Source: Morinoia aosen
Lineage: Eukaryota > Arthropoda > Malacostraca > Amphipoda > Talitridae
Assembly (NCBI GenBank): GCA_030386875.1
Contig: CM059573.1
Location: 32,901,891-32,965,890, forward strand
Direction of reading: 5' to 3'
DNA length: 64,000 bases
The position numbers and the translations under genes were made by a program. Each line of letters begins with the position of its first letter. The stretch's first letter is position 1. Positions 23,735 through 35,190 of this stretch are shown piece by piece. The notes under the pieces are model-generated. The model saw nothing but the letters and a program-made list of their open reading frames with translations, was not told the DNA's origin and made no database searches.

Positions 23735-24039
23735 TCATCTGCAATTTCAATCTGTACAGAATTACCCTACCTAGTCTTCTCGCATTGTGATATTTGATAC
23801 CAATATTTGTGATACCAATATTTTTGTTCGTCTAATCTAGCTTAAATCAGTGATTATCTATGTATTCTAACATGTTTAGAACTATTGAAACACAAGTAAG
23901 TTGATATTTTTCTCTAACAAAGTTTTTTTCAGCCAGTATACCTTTTTAATTAAATGAGTAAAGCTACTGATAAGGAATCTAAAACGAAGGATAAACTTTA
24001 CACATCTATGCTGTGAGGAGCATTTATTCTCGCTAAAAT

Positions 24040-24712
24040 TTGACCAGGAAACTATTAAAGGTATTTCGTACTCAGAATATTCATTTGTTGGATAGCAACC
24101 CTAAAACCAACTATTTTTTTTCACCAGGATCAGTTGACTGGCATAGAGGAGAGGCAAGAGACCCGTCACTTATCTTTCAGCTATCACTTGGGCATTTGAA
24201 AATTGTGCACCAGCCCTTGACGAGCCAGTTTTACTCGAGTTAAGCGGAAAGACACGGTGTATTCTAAGATGAAGTGTCACAGAAGGTTTAGACCCTGTAG
24301 AGCATAGAACTACTATATCAATGGGAACTAGCGATCCCAGGGGAATTTCTGAGGCCCAGCTGAAGGTAAGGTATGCATTCCTTTTGATTTCATATACTTT
24401 TGTTTTCTTGGTTCGGAATAAATTCATGTTTTCTATGTCATGAAAGTTGGTCGCCGCAAGAAAAGCGTCAGCAAACGTGCTGGCGTTGAGATTCCTTTTT
24501 TTGCAGCTTACTGCTGACTTTTTCGCTGTTTATTACGTTCTTTAACTTCTATCATGTTTCATAAACTTCTGTGGATCATGTTGATTCTGAAAACAAGGTG
24601 TTTCACGCCTTGTTCATAGGTTCCCCGTTTGCTTAATTCCCTACAAATTTATTCGTTCCATCTTCCACTCTCTAAAACGCAATAATTTGGACAGGGAAGC
24701 TTATCCTAAAAT
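24040..24712 (+). repeat. R1 repeat, long variant (plus)
   Basis: Begins with a block homologous to the minus-strand 10.9-11.3 kb copy (readable as FRTQNIHLLD). It then has GGGAACTAGCGATCCCAGGGG (24322-24342) and GCCCAGCTGAAGGTAAGGTA, a diverged T-rich segment with CAGCTTACTGCTGAC, and an end near 24700. Much more diverged from the 1.4 kb copy than that copy is from the 19.8 kb one. Confidence 0.6.
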
Positions 24713-25060
24713 TCTAGATTTAGCTTAAATAAAGGAGTAATTTTAATGAAATATTTCATTTATACCTTTTTGAGTGCTTATAATGCCGATCGTGCTTTGC
24801 ATTTTCGTAAAAAAATGTAAGCAATGAATAACCTAGATGTCAAAACATGTTTTAATAACTGCGATTCAAGTATGTGATCGTAGAAATAAGACCAGCGTAG
24901 TCTACGCTGTAATTGGACAGGTGTGCTTAATTATCAGCCAAGCTGAGCCGTTATTTTTGTTTCTTAACATAATTAACAGCGGGCGGGGGTAAACATTTGA
25001 GTGTTTTAAAACCAATCTTTCTCATTAGAAACTCTTTGACACGCTCAGCGAAGTTTTTGT
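24713..25060. other. No recognisable feature
   Basis: A/T-rich flank with a short G-rich spot (24980-24990). No coding signal. Confidence 0.5.
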
Positions 25061-25065
25061 TTTGA

Positions 25066-25112
25066 AAAGCAACACTCAAATATATATATATATATATCTG
25101 AGTGTTGCTCTA
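25066..25112. repeat. Hairpin with (AT)n loop
   Basis: AGCAACACTCA (left arm) and TGAGTGTTGCT (right arm) are exact reverse complements on either side of an (AT)n microsatellite (about 25080-25098). Confidence 0.75.
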
Positions 25113-25137
25113 AAAAAACTACAACTTTCGACAAAAA

Positions 25138-25292
25138 CTTTCGGCCGCGTACGTACAGGCGAGATTCATCGCCTTTAAGCGATCCTAAAATGCAAATATA
25201 TATATATATATATATGATTATGCATATATGTATATATATATTTTCGAGGGTCGCATAGAGGCGATAAATCTCGTCTGTGCGCGGCCGAAAGT
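25138..25292. repeat. Long inverted repeat around a TA microsatellite
   Basis: The segment 25138-25192 (CTTTCGGCCGCGTACGTACA..., then GAGATTCATCGCC) and the reverse complement of 25237-25292 (CTTTCGGCCGCGCACAGACG..., then GAGATTTATCGCC) match for about 50 bp with scattered mismatches. The loop is A/T-rich and includes (TA)n. The GC-rich, CpG-rich arms contrast with the loop. It abuts the R3 copy on the right and could be the end of that element. Confidence 0.75.
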
Positions 25293-25309
25293 TTTTTTTT
25301 TAACGACAA

Positions 25310-25560
25310 ATTCAAGGATGGCCATCCGCGAATCATGTGCGTATCGCCGGTGAAATGGGTCGAGCAGGGACGTAGCATGGACTTGACATGTATGACCATC
25401 GCGGACGGCCGCGTACGTATCTGAGCCAATAGTTCGTCCTCAAGTGGACATTTCGCCTACGATTCGGAGGTGATTTACCCATGTTACGTCCCTTAGGTTC
25501 TTCCTTACCCGGCCATAACACATCGGCGATACGTCCTTGATTTTCAATTGGGTGTGCCTC
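25310..25560 (-). repeat. R3 GC-rich repeat, copy 2 (minus)
   Basis: On the minus strand: CCCAATTGAAAATCAAGGAC at 25548-25529, then CGTATCGCCGATGTG, AAATGTCCAC and CGGCGATACGCAC, ending near GCGGATGGCCATCC (about 25335-25320). AAATGTCCAC also occurs in the 62 kb copy. Confidence 0.6.
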
Positions 25561-26070
25561 ACACTGTTTTTGCTTTGTTGCAGCCCGGATGGCATCCCAC
25601 TTGCAGCTCGTACGAGCACATTTCTTAATAAGTAAAAAGCATATATTTATTTAGCTATTTCCACAAGAGTTGAAAGAGTAAGGTTGGGGTACGGTTCGCC
25701 GGATTGAGGATACGTGATTTCTATTCTCTTAAACCTGGGCTTGATTTTTCTTTGCTCCTCTCTCTTTGGGTAAGATTTTTTAGATATCTGGAGCCTTATT
25801 GACAACTGAAGCGTAAATATTTTTGGGCTAGTTGATCCAATTTGACCCTTTTATAACTGTATTAAAATTGAAATATGTAATGTTTAAATTAGAAAAAATT
25901 GTTGACCTGGCCGGCGACAATTTGTCTCTTTTCAGACATCGTATGAAGAGCTACAGAGCATGTGTAACGATCAGTTTCTTTTGAATAAATTTCTCCCAAA
26001 AAATTAAGTATTCATTGGTGTACTCTTTACCGCTATCTTCATTCGAAGGAACTTGAGTGTTCTGATGGTC
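25561..26070. other. No recognisable feature
   Basis: Anonymous sequence up to the MITE-like element. Confidence 0.45.
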
Positions 26071-26868
26071 ACACTGAAAGAAATTTTTGCCTCTCTAAGT
26101 GTCTCATGGCTGTTCAGGTGTCTCATAGGTAGCCAGAACGTCTTAAAAAGAGAGCAGATGTCTCATCGGAAGGGCGAACCCTCAATGGGTGCTAAGTGTC
26201 TCAAAATGCTGCCTGTTTTATTGACGATGATGACGTATTAGCTTAGTCTACCCTCAAATCTGACTTTAGTTATTTAAGTGTTCAGTAAATGTTACATGTA
26301 ACCATTTAAATTTTTCCCTATCACAAAACTTCCAGTATAGAGTGTCTTAATGATCACTTCAGAAGTAGTAAACGCATGACCGCTACCTTTCTCAGCTGAA
26401 CGGAGATCTGTGGAGTTGGTGGCATCATAAGGTCTTACTGCTAAAGGCGCGTGTAGCTTCTGGCGCCGTGCTCAAGCGGGATGACCTAAAATTATATATA
26501 ATTGGTGTCACCGGCAACATCTACGCTGCTCTCCAGATAATACGTAAGCGGTTCTAAATTTCTCTGTCGGAGCAGGCGCTGGAAGCGGCAACCATGCTAG
26601 GCAGTGCAATGCTACGCTTAATATCCGTAGAGTTTAGTGTGACACACCAGTTCTACATGCATCAAACTGAAGTCCAAGTGTCTTATCGATGAGACATTGA
26701 AGCACTTTTAGTGACACAGAAGCATCTCTAAATCGGGTCTGGAGACACTAGTATGCATCCTAATCTTGGGTGTCTCATTGATGATGCATCTGGGTGTCTC
26801 GGTTTTAGGACAAACGTCAGATATTGCACCTAGGTGTTTCAAAACAGGGCTATCATTTCTTTCAGTGT
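26071..26868. mobile_element. 798-bp MITE-like element with GTGTCTCA boxes
   Basis: Perfect 14-bp terminal inverted repeats: ACACTGAAAGAAAT at 26071-26084 and ATTTCTTTCAGTGT at 26855-26868. Subterminal arrays of a GTGTCTCA-like box occur near 26098, 26119, 26159 and 26199 on the left, and near 26675, 26695 (inverted), 26742 (inverted), 26770, 26791 and 26833 on the right. No transposase. CACTG termini with repeated subterminal boxes recall CACTA (EnSpm) and Chapaev-type DNA transposons, in which such boxes bind the transposase. I could not identify a target-site duplication, so the superfamily is a guess. A 62-codon open frame in the left part is not a gene. Confidence 0.65.
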
Positions 26869-28599
26869 AGTTTTTTCTCTGTGGTGTATAAATTGGTGAT
26901 CGGGATAAGTCAATCTTTCAGGATAAGGTTCTGGCGAAGAATAATATAATTGATGTTTTTATCGAAGAAACGGCGTCCTGAGTTTTATCGCAGTTGTTGT
27001 ATGAAAGATTAACTTATTAACTTCTATTACCAAAACCTTCTATTACCAAAACTTGTGGGTCAAAATGATATACAACGACAAGTTTTCATATAAATCTACC
27101 AAAACTTGGCAACGGCTATTAATGAAGAAAATGATCTTGACGTGAATAGTGTTTTACTTTTGTATAGATTTTTCAGAAATTGATATGGGATAATATCAAT
27201 GTTTTCAAAAAATAAAACACATGAAAAAGCGAAATAAATTACATTAATATTCCATCCACTATTAACTGCCGATAAAAATGGACCAAATATTAGCCATTTC
27301 GCCATGTCAGTTTGAATAGACGGACAGACAACCAGGTTTTGATTTATAAAATATTTGAAAAAACTGAAATGTATTGTGAGTAAATTCCTGAAAAAAATAG
27401 AAAAAACCTATAGTAGTAGACATTTGCGTGTTAAATTCTGCTGGTACATTGTGAACATTTCGGTGTCAAAAATGTATATGAGCCACCAATCCAGCAATGG
27501 TATCGGTTGTCAAGTTAAGGTGAGACCTGAAGCTTATAACTTTCTTCACACCTAACGAAGAAAGGCTTAAGATTCACCCCACTTTGCCAAATGTAGTTAA
27601 TTTTTCCACACCGTGGTTTATCGTTGTTTCAGAATTTTAGTGTGAACGATATGCTACCGATTTTATTAAGTGTTTATCGGAATATTTAGACAAAGAAACG
27701 TTTTTCCGATTATTTTGCATAACGTAGCTGATTCATGAAATCCGATTCATGCTGGCTGAAGTTATAAAAAGGCTTGAGAGAGCGACGAATTTGGTGGTCT
27801 GATATTCGATTTCACTCTTTACTTTCAAAGTTTCTAGCTTTAACGTGTCACTTGATTCGACGGTTGAATCTTCCTAAATCCAACGCTGAGAAGGAGCAAC
27901 TTCTTTCGCTGCAATGTTATGTTCTGTGAGACATACGACTCATTCTTCCTCTTCTCTCAGCTACGATATACCGGGCCAGTTCCGGCTCGACAAGATGTAG
28001 GAACTTTTTTTTGCTGCTATGAAGTGCAGTGATATTATTATAAAATGGTAGCAGGATAATTAACATAAAGCCAATATGTATGTGTGATGTCAATCTATAC
28101 GAGTGTAATGAATTGTGTTGGCGTACATTTAGTCAAAACATTTTACGGCAAGTAAAAAAGCTGGATTCAGAGTAATGTTTAAGTTATGCGGGTTATACAC
28201 ATAAAGTTAAATTTTCCATCTCAATACAATAGGACAATGTGTAGAACATTGAGTGAGGAAATCAGTCGGTCTGTATTTCCAGCTACTGTCTTAATGCAGA
28301 TGTGTATTGAATGACTTAGAATTCACCGTGTTTCGATAGTGCGAGAAACTATGCGCAGCACTAATTTGTTATTACCTATATCGAACATCCGCTGTAGTCT
28401 GTAGCTACTTATTTCTATCAATAATTTGCTGTTCTCCGGTACTACCATTGTTCTAGCAGATGTTTTCTGTTACTTCTGTTGTTCCTCAGAGAGGATGTAG
28501 GATAGACAGAAGATTTTGGCTAGGTTTGTTTATCATATGCTGTAGAGACTGGCGTCCCAGAGGGTATGTCAGATACCCTTGACCACAGATAGGCCTACG
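26869..28599. other. No supported gene
   Basis: A/T-rich DNA with no repeat shared elsewhere in the window and no motif-bearing open frame. Confidence 0.5.
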
Positions 28600-28832
28600 T
28601 GACTCGATACCTTGACCGCAATTGGTTGAAAGGAAGTTCAATACTCAACTCAAATTTAAATTCAATCATAGTGAGCAATTTTGAGAAACATTAACTGGAT
28701 CGTGCCTTCATTAAGCTTTAATTACCTATTTATGAAAATTGACTTTGGGGGTACTAGTCAGTCAGCAGCAATATGAAAATCCCCTCTCTGGCCATTGGTA
28801 GCGCAGGTTGCGGCCAAAGTGTCAAGTCTTTC
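28600..28832 (+). repeat. R2 dispersed repeat, copy 2
   Basis: Same block order as the copy at 22.2-22.5 kb, including CTTGACCGCAATTGGTTGAA, GTCAGCAGCAATATGAAAAT and CCATTGGTAGCGCAGG. Opposing open frames here (28754-28961) are antisense shadows of each other in repeat DNA. Confidence 0.55.
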
Positions 28833-29013
28833 ATACCCACTCTGCTTCTTTTAGTTTTTATGCCTTCTCCGCTGTCTCTTCTCCGTTTTTCTGCATCTTT
28901 TTTTACTAAATTTTCAATTTTATGCGCAGGGCATCCTATGGGGCACACACCTAGTGCATGAATTCGTTTTCTTGATTCCGTATTCTATGGTCATTTCTCT
29001 GAGCTCTCTAGAT

Positions 29014-29232
29014 CAGAGGTTCTCAAACTTTTTTCAACATAGGACCACTTTTACACACAAAAGTAAGCTGAGGACCCCCTCACATGTGTTCCCCTCAGGA
29101 ATATAAGTAAAAATACATTGTACTCACTATATCAGAATATCAACAGCCATGGAAATCTCTAAATAATTACCTTAACTGTATCCACTGCTAAATTCGTTAA
29201 ATTTAGCGGACCTCACTTTGAGAACCCTTTTT
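29014..29232. mobile_element. hAT-type MITE, decayed right end
   Basis: Starts CAGAGGTTCTCAAACTTTTT (29014-29033) and ends CACTTTGAGAACCCTTTTT (about 29213-29231), an imperfect terminal inverted repeat of the CAG.GGTTCTCAAA type known from hAT-family MITEs. Length is about 220 bp with no coding capacity. No clear 8-bp target duplication remains. Confidence 0.65.
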
Positions 29233-30074
29233 CCAGATATCGTTGTTGATATGGCTAGGATCTCTTGAACTAATTAGCACACTGATAATAGCAACGCTGT
29301 TGTCGGTTAACTCCTGTTGACTGTTCTGCTAATATATGGATTATTGAATCATATTGCCGACACAGTTCTGTGTTATGTATTTGCATATTACCTGCGCCGT
29401 TTTTTCATATCAAGAAAGACATTACGAGGTGGGCAACACCCTGCCACCCAATGCCAAAGTCATTAAATGAAATGACATTTAATTCTCCCGAAATAATTAC
29501 TAAGTCCTTGACTTTAAGTACTTATGAATTTTGTTCTGATGTAGATTTTTACGACATATATTCAAGTCTGATGAACAAAATCAAAGAAAAAATTTGAGTT
29601 AAAGAAAATAAAATGTCATTATTGAAGCGTATTGACAACTGAAATGAAAAATATATAAGTAATCCTCAGTCAAAGATCGAGTAAATTTTTCTCGGTGAAC
29701 CTATAGTGTGAGCTTCTCGGATAATGAAGGGGGTTCCGAAGAAAGGAGGATGAAACCATTTAGTGTGTAATCAATGCACAAAATTTGTGAGATTGATGCA
29801 CAAAATCGCAGCGATAGCCCCACACAAGATCCTTGCTCGTAGAATCGGCGAGTGTATCTAAACAAGTCATTTTATAAACTCAGTTGAAGTTTATAGGGGC
29901 AATACTTTAGAAAATAGAATCGGGACAAAATAAGCGTTATAGAGAAAATCGACCGATTTTTGAGGGGTTACGAGAGCCTCGCTCCTTGTCCCCCACGAAG
30001 GCGTACAAAATTGTTAACCTACATAAAAATGTTGTACTCGTCACGAACATTATATTGGCACTAATTTCAAGTTT
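29233..30074. other. No supported gene
   Basis: Anonymous sequence; the open frame at 29370-29597 has no recognisable motif. Confidence 0.45.
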
Positions 30075-30079
30075 GTGCA

Positions 30080-30370
30080 TCTCATAGGTCATGAATTAGC
30101 ATGTTTTTCGAGTAAATCAGAGGTTCCTTCGAAGATTCCCGGTTAGGTGCCCCAAAACGGCCAGCGGGTGTTTCCCGAGCTGTTTGTCGAAGAGATTTCT
30201 GTGGTGATCGAAGGAGTGTTTCCTGCACCTGCTCTTTTTTCCAGGGGACGTGGATGCCCGTGGTCGTCAAAAACGTTTCTTGTTGTGGTTCTTAACGGTT
30301 CCATCTTCTTCAAATTTGTCTCTGATTCGAGCAATGATCCGGCGCGTTGGTGGCGGTTCAGAAAATTCAG
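30080..30370 (-). pseudogene. Mariner-type (DUF4817) transposase relic, N-terminal part
   Basis: On the minus strand, PPPTRRIIARIRDKFEEDGTV (30355-30295) matches the helix-turn-helix leader of DUF4817 mariner-like transposases. After a frameshift it continues with LRSPQKSLRQTARETPAGRF (about 30215-30155). The catalytic domain is absent. The coding frame is cut at 30371 by TTAA element A', so this relic was the insertion target and is the outermost layer of the nest. Confidence 0.65.
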
Positions 30371-30600
30371 TTAAGGGGGTCCTCCCGTCAAATCTGAGTT
30401 TTGATTCGATTAGTCTGAAATTTGGCCAATATATGTATTTTGGAAAGAGAAACATATTTCAGTCGAGAACTTTTTTGAATTAGGCCTTAGTTTGTCCGAA
30501 AAATTTGAAATATTAGCTTCTCAGTTATTTTTATATATATTTTAGAAGAATAGAAGTCAACAAGATTTTATGCTAGAACAAATTCAAAGACAGTTTTGGT
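30371..30600 (-). mobile_element. TTAA element A', left half (split by the BEL element)
   Basis: Begins at TTAA (30371-30374) with GGGGGTCCTCCCG and matches the reverse complement of element A from its right end (7423) back to about position 7198 (…TTCAAAGACAGTTTTGG). The BEL LTR follows. The other half resumes at 51728. Same family as the element in the PLE at 6.3-7.4 kb, so the family has at least two copies here. Confidence 0.8.
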
Positions 30601-31869
30601 TGTAGAAAATTCCTTATTTATTTAATGAATTTTGATAATAAAAATCACAGGGAAATTAAATTTTATTTATTCGTCACTGCATTCTATCGATTCCATAAAT
30701 TGTGATGTTTATTGCGCTCTATCATTGTGTTCCATTCATTACAAATTCTTGAGCTACAGAATGGAACGCAAGCTGTGAACAGCGGCGATGGAAGAGGAAG
30801 GAGGGGTCGCTATTATTTTCTGGTTCCTGAGGAAAGCGATGCTGATCTTGCTGCTCGTGCTTCACTAGGACTGTGATGAAGTCCCTACACTGCTGTAGTT
30901 TCGAGGCAGTGCTTTGCCGGGGGATCGGCAATAGCTCATCGTGGTGCTCTTCATCGTGGTGCTCTTCATCGGTAGTTCATCGTGGTGCTCTTCATCGTAG
31001 CTGATCAATGGTTTCATCGTGGTGATCATCGTAATTTTCTATTTTCTTCTTCTTCATGAAATTTGATTGATGCAAGCCAAGATTCATTAATTATGGCCGC
31101 AATAACCGAGTAGACTGTGGCGGCCGAAGCCCGTGAGACTGGGACATCATGGATAACAGCAGACGCCTCACCCTGGGAGTTTCATTGGACCCAAGACGAA
31201 GGCCCTTCTCCGATACTAACGCCGTAAGTCACACATTTATGTCGTCGTGTGAATGTCAGTGACGAGGTTTTTCAGAGACATGGGGTTAGCTGCACAGCCT
31301 TCAGAAAAATAAAGATGAGAAGCTTGGACAAACCCAGCTTAAGTAACTGATAATTGATAGTAACTGATAATTGATAGTAACTGATAATTGATAGCAACTG
31401 ATAATTGATAGCAACTGATAATTGATAGCAACTGATAATTGATAGCAACTGATAATTGATAGTAACTGATAATTGATAGTAACTGATAATTGATAGTAAT
31501 TGACTTCGGTTAGTTCGTTCTAAAATAGGTTAAAGATAGGTATCTCCTAACCTTTTGCCTGATCGCAGCATTCTTCGTAATTTAGTAGTAACGAGTACGG
31601 TTTTCGTGTTCAACAGATGGTTACTTGCTTCTCATTGAACGAGTCCTTGGCGGGTAGACGGAAGGTGACGCGACGTTGTCCCCGTCACTCTCTACGGGGC
31701 GACAGTCCTTCCGTTTCATCGACTTTTATTATTTATTTACCTGGTCGAAATGTGTGTTTATTCATCTTTAGTAATTGTTCTCGATCAATTGCTGCATCCA
31801 AACTTACGATGCGAGATAATAAACCAATTCCATCTCCTGTTTTGTCATTACCCGCCATACGTGATTTTC
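30601..31869 (+). repeat. BEL/Pao 5' LTR
   Basis: About 1,269 bp, nearly identical to 50490-51727 apart from repeat-number changes and scattered substitutions, in the same orientation. Begins TGTAGAAAATTCC; the shared sequence ends ...CGCCATACGTGATTTTC. It contains CATCGTGGTGCTCTT-type short repeats (30935-31025) and a 17-bp minisatellite (31344-31496). The flanking TTAA-element sequence differs on the two sides as expected for an insertion, but I cannot identify a clean target duplication or canonical CA end. A 123-codon open frame in it recurs in the 3' LTR and is not a convincing gene. Confidence 0.9.
31344..31496 (+). repeat. 17-bp minisatellite, 9 units (5' LTR)
   Basis: Nine tandem units of (T/C)AACTGATAATTGATAG. 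The first base varies as T,T,T,C,C,C,C,T,T. The 3' LTR has eight units with pattern T,T,T,C,C,T,T,T. The copy-number difference arose after insertion or by template slippage during it. Confidence 0.95.
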
Positions 31870-31873
31870 GTTA

Positions 31874-31890
31874 TGGCGACCATGACAGGA
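31874..31890 (+). promoter_or_regulatory. Probable BEL primer-binding site
   Basis: TGGCGACCATGACAGGA starts 4 nt after the LTR shared sequence ends. TGGCGACC is complementary to a tRNA 3' end GGTCGCCA, and TGG at this place is the usual start of an LTR-element primer site. The identity of the tRNA cannot be fixed without a tRNA set. Confidence 0.55.
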
Positions 31891-32049
31891 CTCGTGTAGC
31901 ATCTTGGTGTGTCCGAAACTTTTCCCTTGGGGTGTATGTTCCGATGTCCTTTGTTTTGCGGGTGGTCGGTCGTTTTGTCTTTTTCTAATTTGCCTTTGTC
32001 TAATACTTTGAATTTCAGAGCATAATATTTTTTACGCTTCGTGCTAACA

Positions 32050-32855
32050 ATGGCTGATACCGAGTATTCCTCCCGTTCGAGAGGCCATTTGAGGGCTCGT
32101 CTTACCCGACTTCATGATAAAGTTAGGGATTCCCTTCCTGCTCTTTCTAATAGCGAGAGATTGACTTATTTAACTACTCTTGCAGGTTTGAAAGAGGACT
32201 TAAAAAAACTTGATGATGAAATTTGTGCCTCAATGTGGAAAAAGTCGAAAGACGAGAGTGCGCTGAATAGCGAGTGGGATTCTTGCGAGTTGAACGAGCA
32301 AAAGATTTTAATTACTATCACGAGGCTTAAAGAGAGTTTGAATCCTGAGCAGGTCAGTTCCGCTGAAGCTTTTCCCTCAGGTTCCGGCGATCGTAAAAAT
32401 AAATTAAAACTGCCTGAAATTCCATTGCCGACGTATAGTAATGCGTCTGGCGAAACTCTCGTAAACTTTCTTGATGATTTTGAGCACATTATCAATAAAT
32501 ACGAACTTTCAGATTATGAGAAATTCGTCTATCTGAAAGGACGGTTAAGTTCAGAGCCTCTTACCCTTATTAACTCATTGTCGGGCTCCAAACAATCCTA
32601 TGAAGGGGCAAAAAGTCTCTTGAAGGAAGCCTTCGCGGATTCCATATCGCAAAGATTCGAGGCCATACGAAATTTATCGCAGTTAAAACTTCACGAAAGT
32701 GGAGATCCTTACATGTACATCAGTCAAATGCGCGCGGTTCAAGACCTATTTCGCAGCTTAGATATCAAGGTAGATACTATTCTACAGTATTTTATTTGGA
32801 CTGGCTTACACAGCTCTTTGCAGGGGCATCTAGTGAGCATTTGCAATGCAAATAA
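32050..32855 (+). pseudogene. BEL/Pao gag, first part
   Basis: Start at ATG 32050 (MADTEYSSRSRGHLRARLTR). The protein has an N-terminal helical region and then the BEL gag signature LPEIPLPTYSN.SGE....F.DDFE.II (about 32410-32500), matching DUF1759, and a capsid-like helical stretch (YEGAKSLLKEAF, about 32600-32635). Gag forms the cytoplasmic particle that packages element RNA. The frame is interrupted at 32856-32863 by the P-type transposon and resumes at 44281; reading beyond 32863 enters transposon sequence. Confidence 0.85.
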
Positions 32856-32909
32856 GCCTAGTCACAGTACAGAGAAGAGAAGTAACTTCATATCCAAAAC
32901 CGGCTATTG

Positions 32910-32934
32910 TGACGTCATAACAATTGTGACGTCA
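32910..32934. promoter_or_regulatory. Left subterminal TGACGTCA pair
   Basis: TGACGTCA at 32910-32917 and 32927-32934, 17 bp apart, about 47 bp from the left end. The octamer is a perfect palindrome identical to the CRE (CREB/ATF) consensus. It may be a transposase-binding site, a promoter element for the transposase gene, or both. Confidence 0.6.
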
Positions 32935-32984
32935 CAGCGAAAATCATCCACTCAGAGCACGGATGTGAATGACGTGACCTTCTG

Positions 32985-33173
32985 TATGAATCGTGAGGGC
33001 TTTCGCCACAGTTGTTTAACAATAATCGTGATGGCTACATTTGTGATACATTTGTGCTAAGCACTTCCACCGGTCTGATTTCGCAAGAACATTATCACCT
33101 TTGAAGGCTAAGAGTTGGCTGAATGAGGGTGCAATACCACAAAAATTTGTTGACATTCTTAAGTCTGATGAAG
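32985..33173 (+). pseudogene. P transposase exon 1: THAP-domain end, frameshifted
   Basis: Reads CAKHFHRSDF.R (about 33053-33090), then AKSWLNEGAIPQKFVDILKS: the C-x2-H-F and ...L..GA+P..F pattern of the C-terminal half of a THAP zinc-finger, which binds element DNA. It ends at a strong donor AAG|GTAAGTG (33173). An 11-bp tandem duplication (33036-33046 and 33047-33057) shifts the frame just before the zinc ligands. The first half of the THAP domain is not clear. The exon ends with one leftover base, compatible in phase with exon 2. Confidence 0.65.
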
Positions 33174-35190
33174 GTAAGTGTTTATTTGGGTACATTAGCC
33201 TGACCTAAGAAAGTTTGTTACCGTTATGGTCATACTAAAATCTTCTCATTTTTAATTTATTGTACTTTGAAATTCGTCTACATTTTGGTGGGTTTTACTT
33301 ATTCTTTTTGTGGATTATTTGTTGGCTTTCATAATATATCAGTCACTTCATAGTACAGCTTCATGCTTATTTCCCAATGAGTTGCACTTTTATAACACTT
33401 TTATTTATAGTTTGCATTCCTTTGATACTCTCCAAAGTTTTTAATGTATGTGCTAATGTATTGGTCACCACAAAAATGTTAAGTAGTTGGTTTTCAGTTC
33501 TTATCAATTGAAAATAAAAATTTATTCCATTTAGAAAGAGTACACTACTATTATAAGTTCTGGAAACTTCAGTTCTCAAATATTACACTTCTTAATCAAT
33601 GAAGAAGGACAGTTCAAGATCTTGAGTTTGATTCTTAATTTTAGTGTAGAAAGTCCAACATTGTTGGTAAACCTTTGTTTCCTTGCACTTACATTTGTAT
33701 AATAAATGTACTTCTGCCTGAAATTTTGCTGATACTTCGATTTAACATTTTTTTCTGATAATATTTGTTCTTGAATATCCTGCTATTTTTTGAAAACAGC
33801 CATGAATTTATTAATTTGCTGTGCAACTACCAATTTTGTAGATATTGACCTCAGTAATACCTATACCTAGCTATGATTCTTAAATCAAGGGTCATTGAAG
33901 TAAAAATCACAAGTGCTAATATAACATAAAGAATTGTAAACCCATTGTTAGCTGTATTTCATGTTTAATTTCATAGAAACAAAGTTCATTTTTCAATAAG
34001 GAGGATGAGACTTTGTCAGATATATATACTAACACACAGTTGCAATAGTTGGTCAGAGCTTTGAGTTTTTGTCCAAACCTAACACTTGTGCCCAAAAAAA
34101 TATAGTCCAAAAACTGCAAACTTTTTTGAGCTTTTATCAAGGACAAGGTCAGTATGAAAAACTCACAAGACAGAGTTAACAAATGAAAATACCCCTTTGA
34201 AATTTATCCTTGATCTGAACTCATACCTTTGCAACCAATAAAGTAATATAACCATGTAAATACACGCCATTGTGGCTTCAAATATGCTGTGGACAAATAT
34301 TTACAACTAAATCACAAATTTGCATTTTGTTCAGTGATATATGAGATGAAGAATAATACCCCTAAATGAATTTTGAAAACAGTTATTTCTTGAACAACAA
34401 AAGTTGTAATAAATATGCAATATGAGCTTACATTGTTGTATTAAGTTCATTTTTCATAATTTTCCCATATTTTGTAAAATATCACTGAGTTGCTCAACAT
34501 GTGAGGATGACTAATTACCTAATGGTTCTTTTAGTATAAAAGGCAAGGGATATGAGAAGCTAAACATATTCTAGCTCTGTTTTTATTATCTGCACTCATA
34601 TATGTTTGTATTAAAGTAGCAGTATATTTATACAACTGTCATATTGGTTACAATGTTTTGAAAAGTTTTCATGTTAGCTATGCTTAGAAGGCACTGTGTA
34701 ACAGTGATGGATGTGTTTTGTTCTTGAAGTATTCAGGCTCAAATTTGTTACCCTGATTCCTTACAACTCCTATTAAATGATAAAATTGCAAATATTTCAA
34801 TATTAATTGTCAGTCCTGGAAGAAAAAATGGGAATAATTCCCAACGAATAAAATACTGGAATGAAATAAAAAACACTCGAAGAAATAAATATTACTGGAA
34901 AAACATGATAACCTCTATATGAAATTGGATTTTAAAGAAATAAATTTTGGCCAACCTGATTGAAAGAGTTGTGTATATCATTTATTTCTCATTGATTGTT
35001 TTTTAAATATACTCGTTGTTCATAATTTTTTTAATTCTGAACAATGGAGTATTTAGGTTTTAATTTTGCCAAACAATATTCAATTAGGGCAACAGATGTT
35101 TTAGCCAACCCTGTGACAACCTTGCAGGTTTTAAAGAAGGGGAATGATTTTGCTGCAAAGAGCTAACTATGGGTTCTTTCTTCCTTACAG
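33174..35190 (+). other. P transposase intron 1
   Basis: 2.0 kb from donor GTAAGTG to acceptor TTCCTTACAG. A/T-rich; no feature recognised inside except short open frames without motifs. Confidence 0.55.

Noticed and set aside
31344-31496. CRISPR-like regular direct repeats
   Set aside because: Units are contiguous without spacers, lie in a retrotransposon LTR of a eukaryote, and recur in the other LTR; it is a minisatellite.
31617-31988. 123-codon open frame in the 5' LTR, with a counterpart in the 3' LTR (51475-51855)
   Set aside because: Its conservation follows from LTR identity; the two frames end in different flanking DNA and show no protein motif.
32041-33060. Reading 339 codons as one continuous gag protein
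   Set aside because: The last 65 codons, after 32863, are P-element terminal sequence, not gag.
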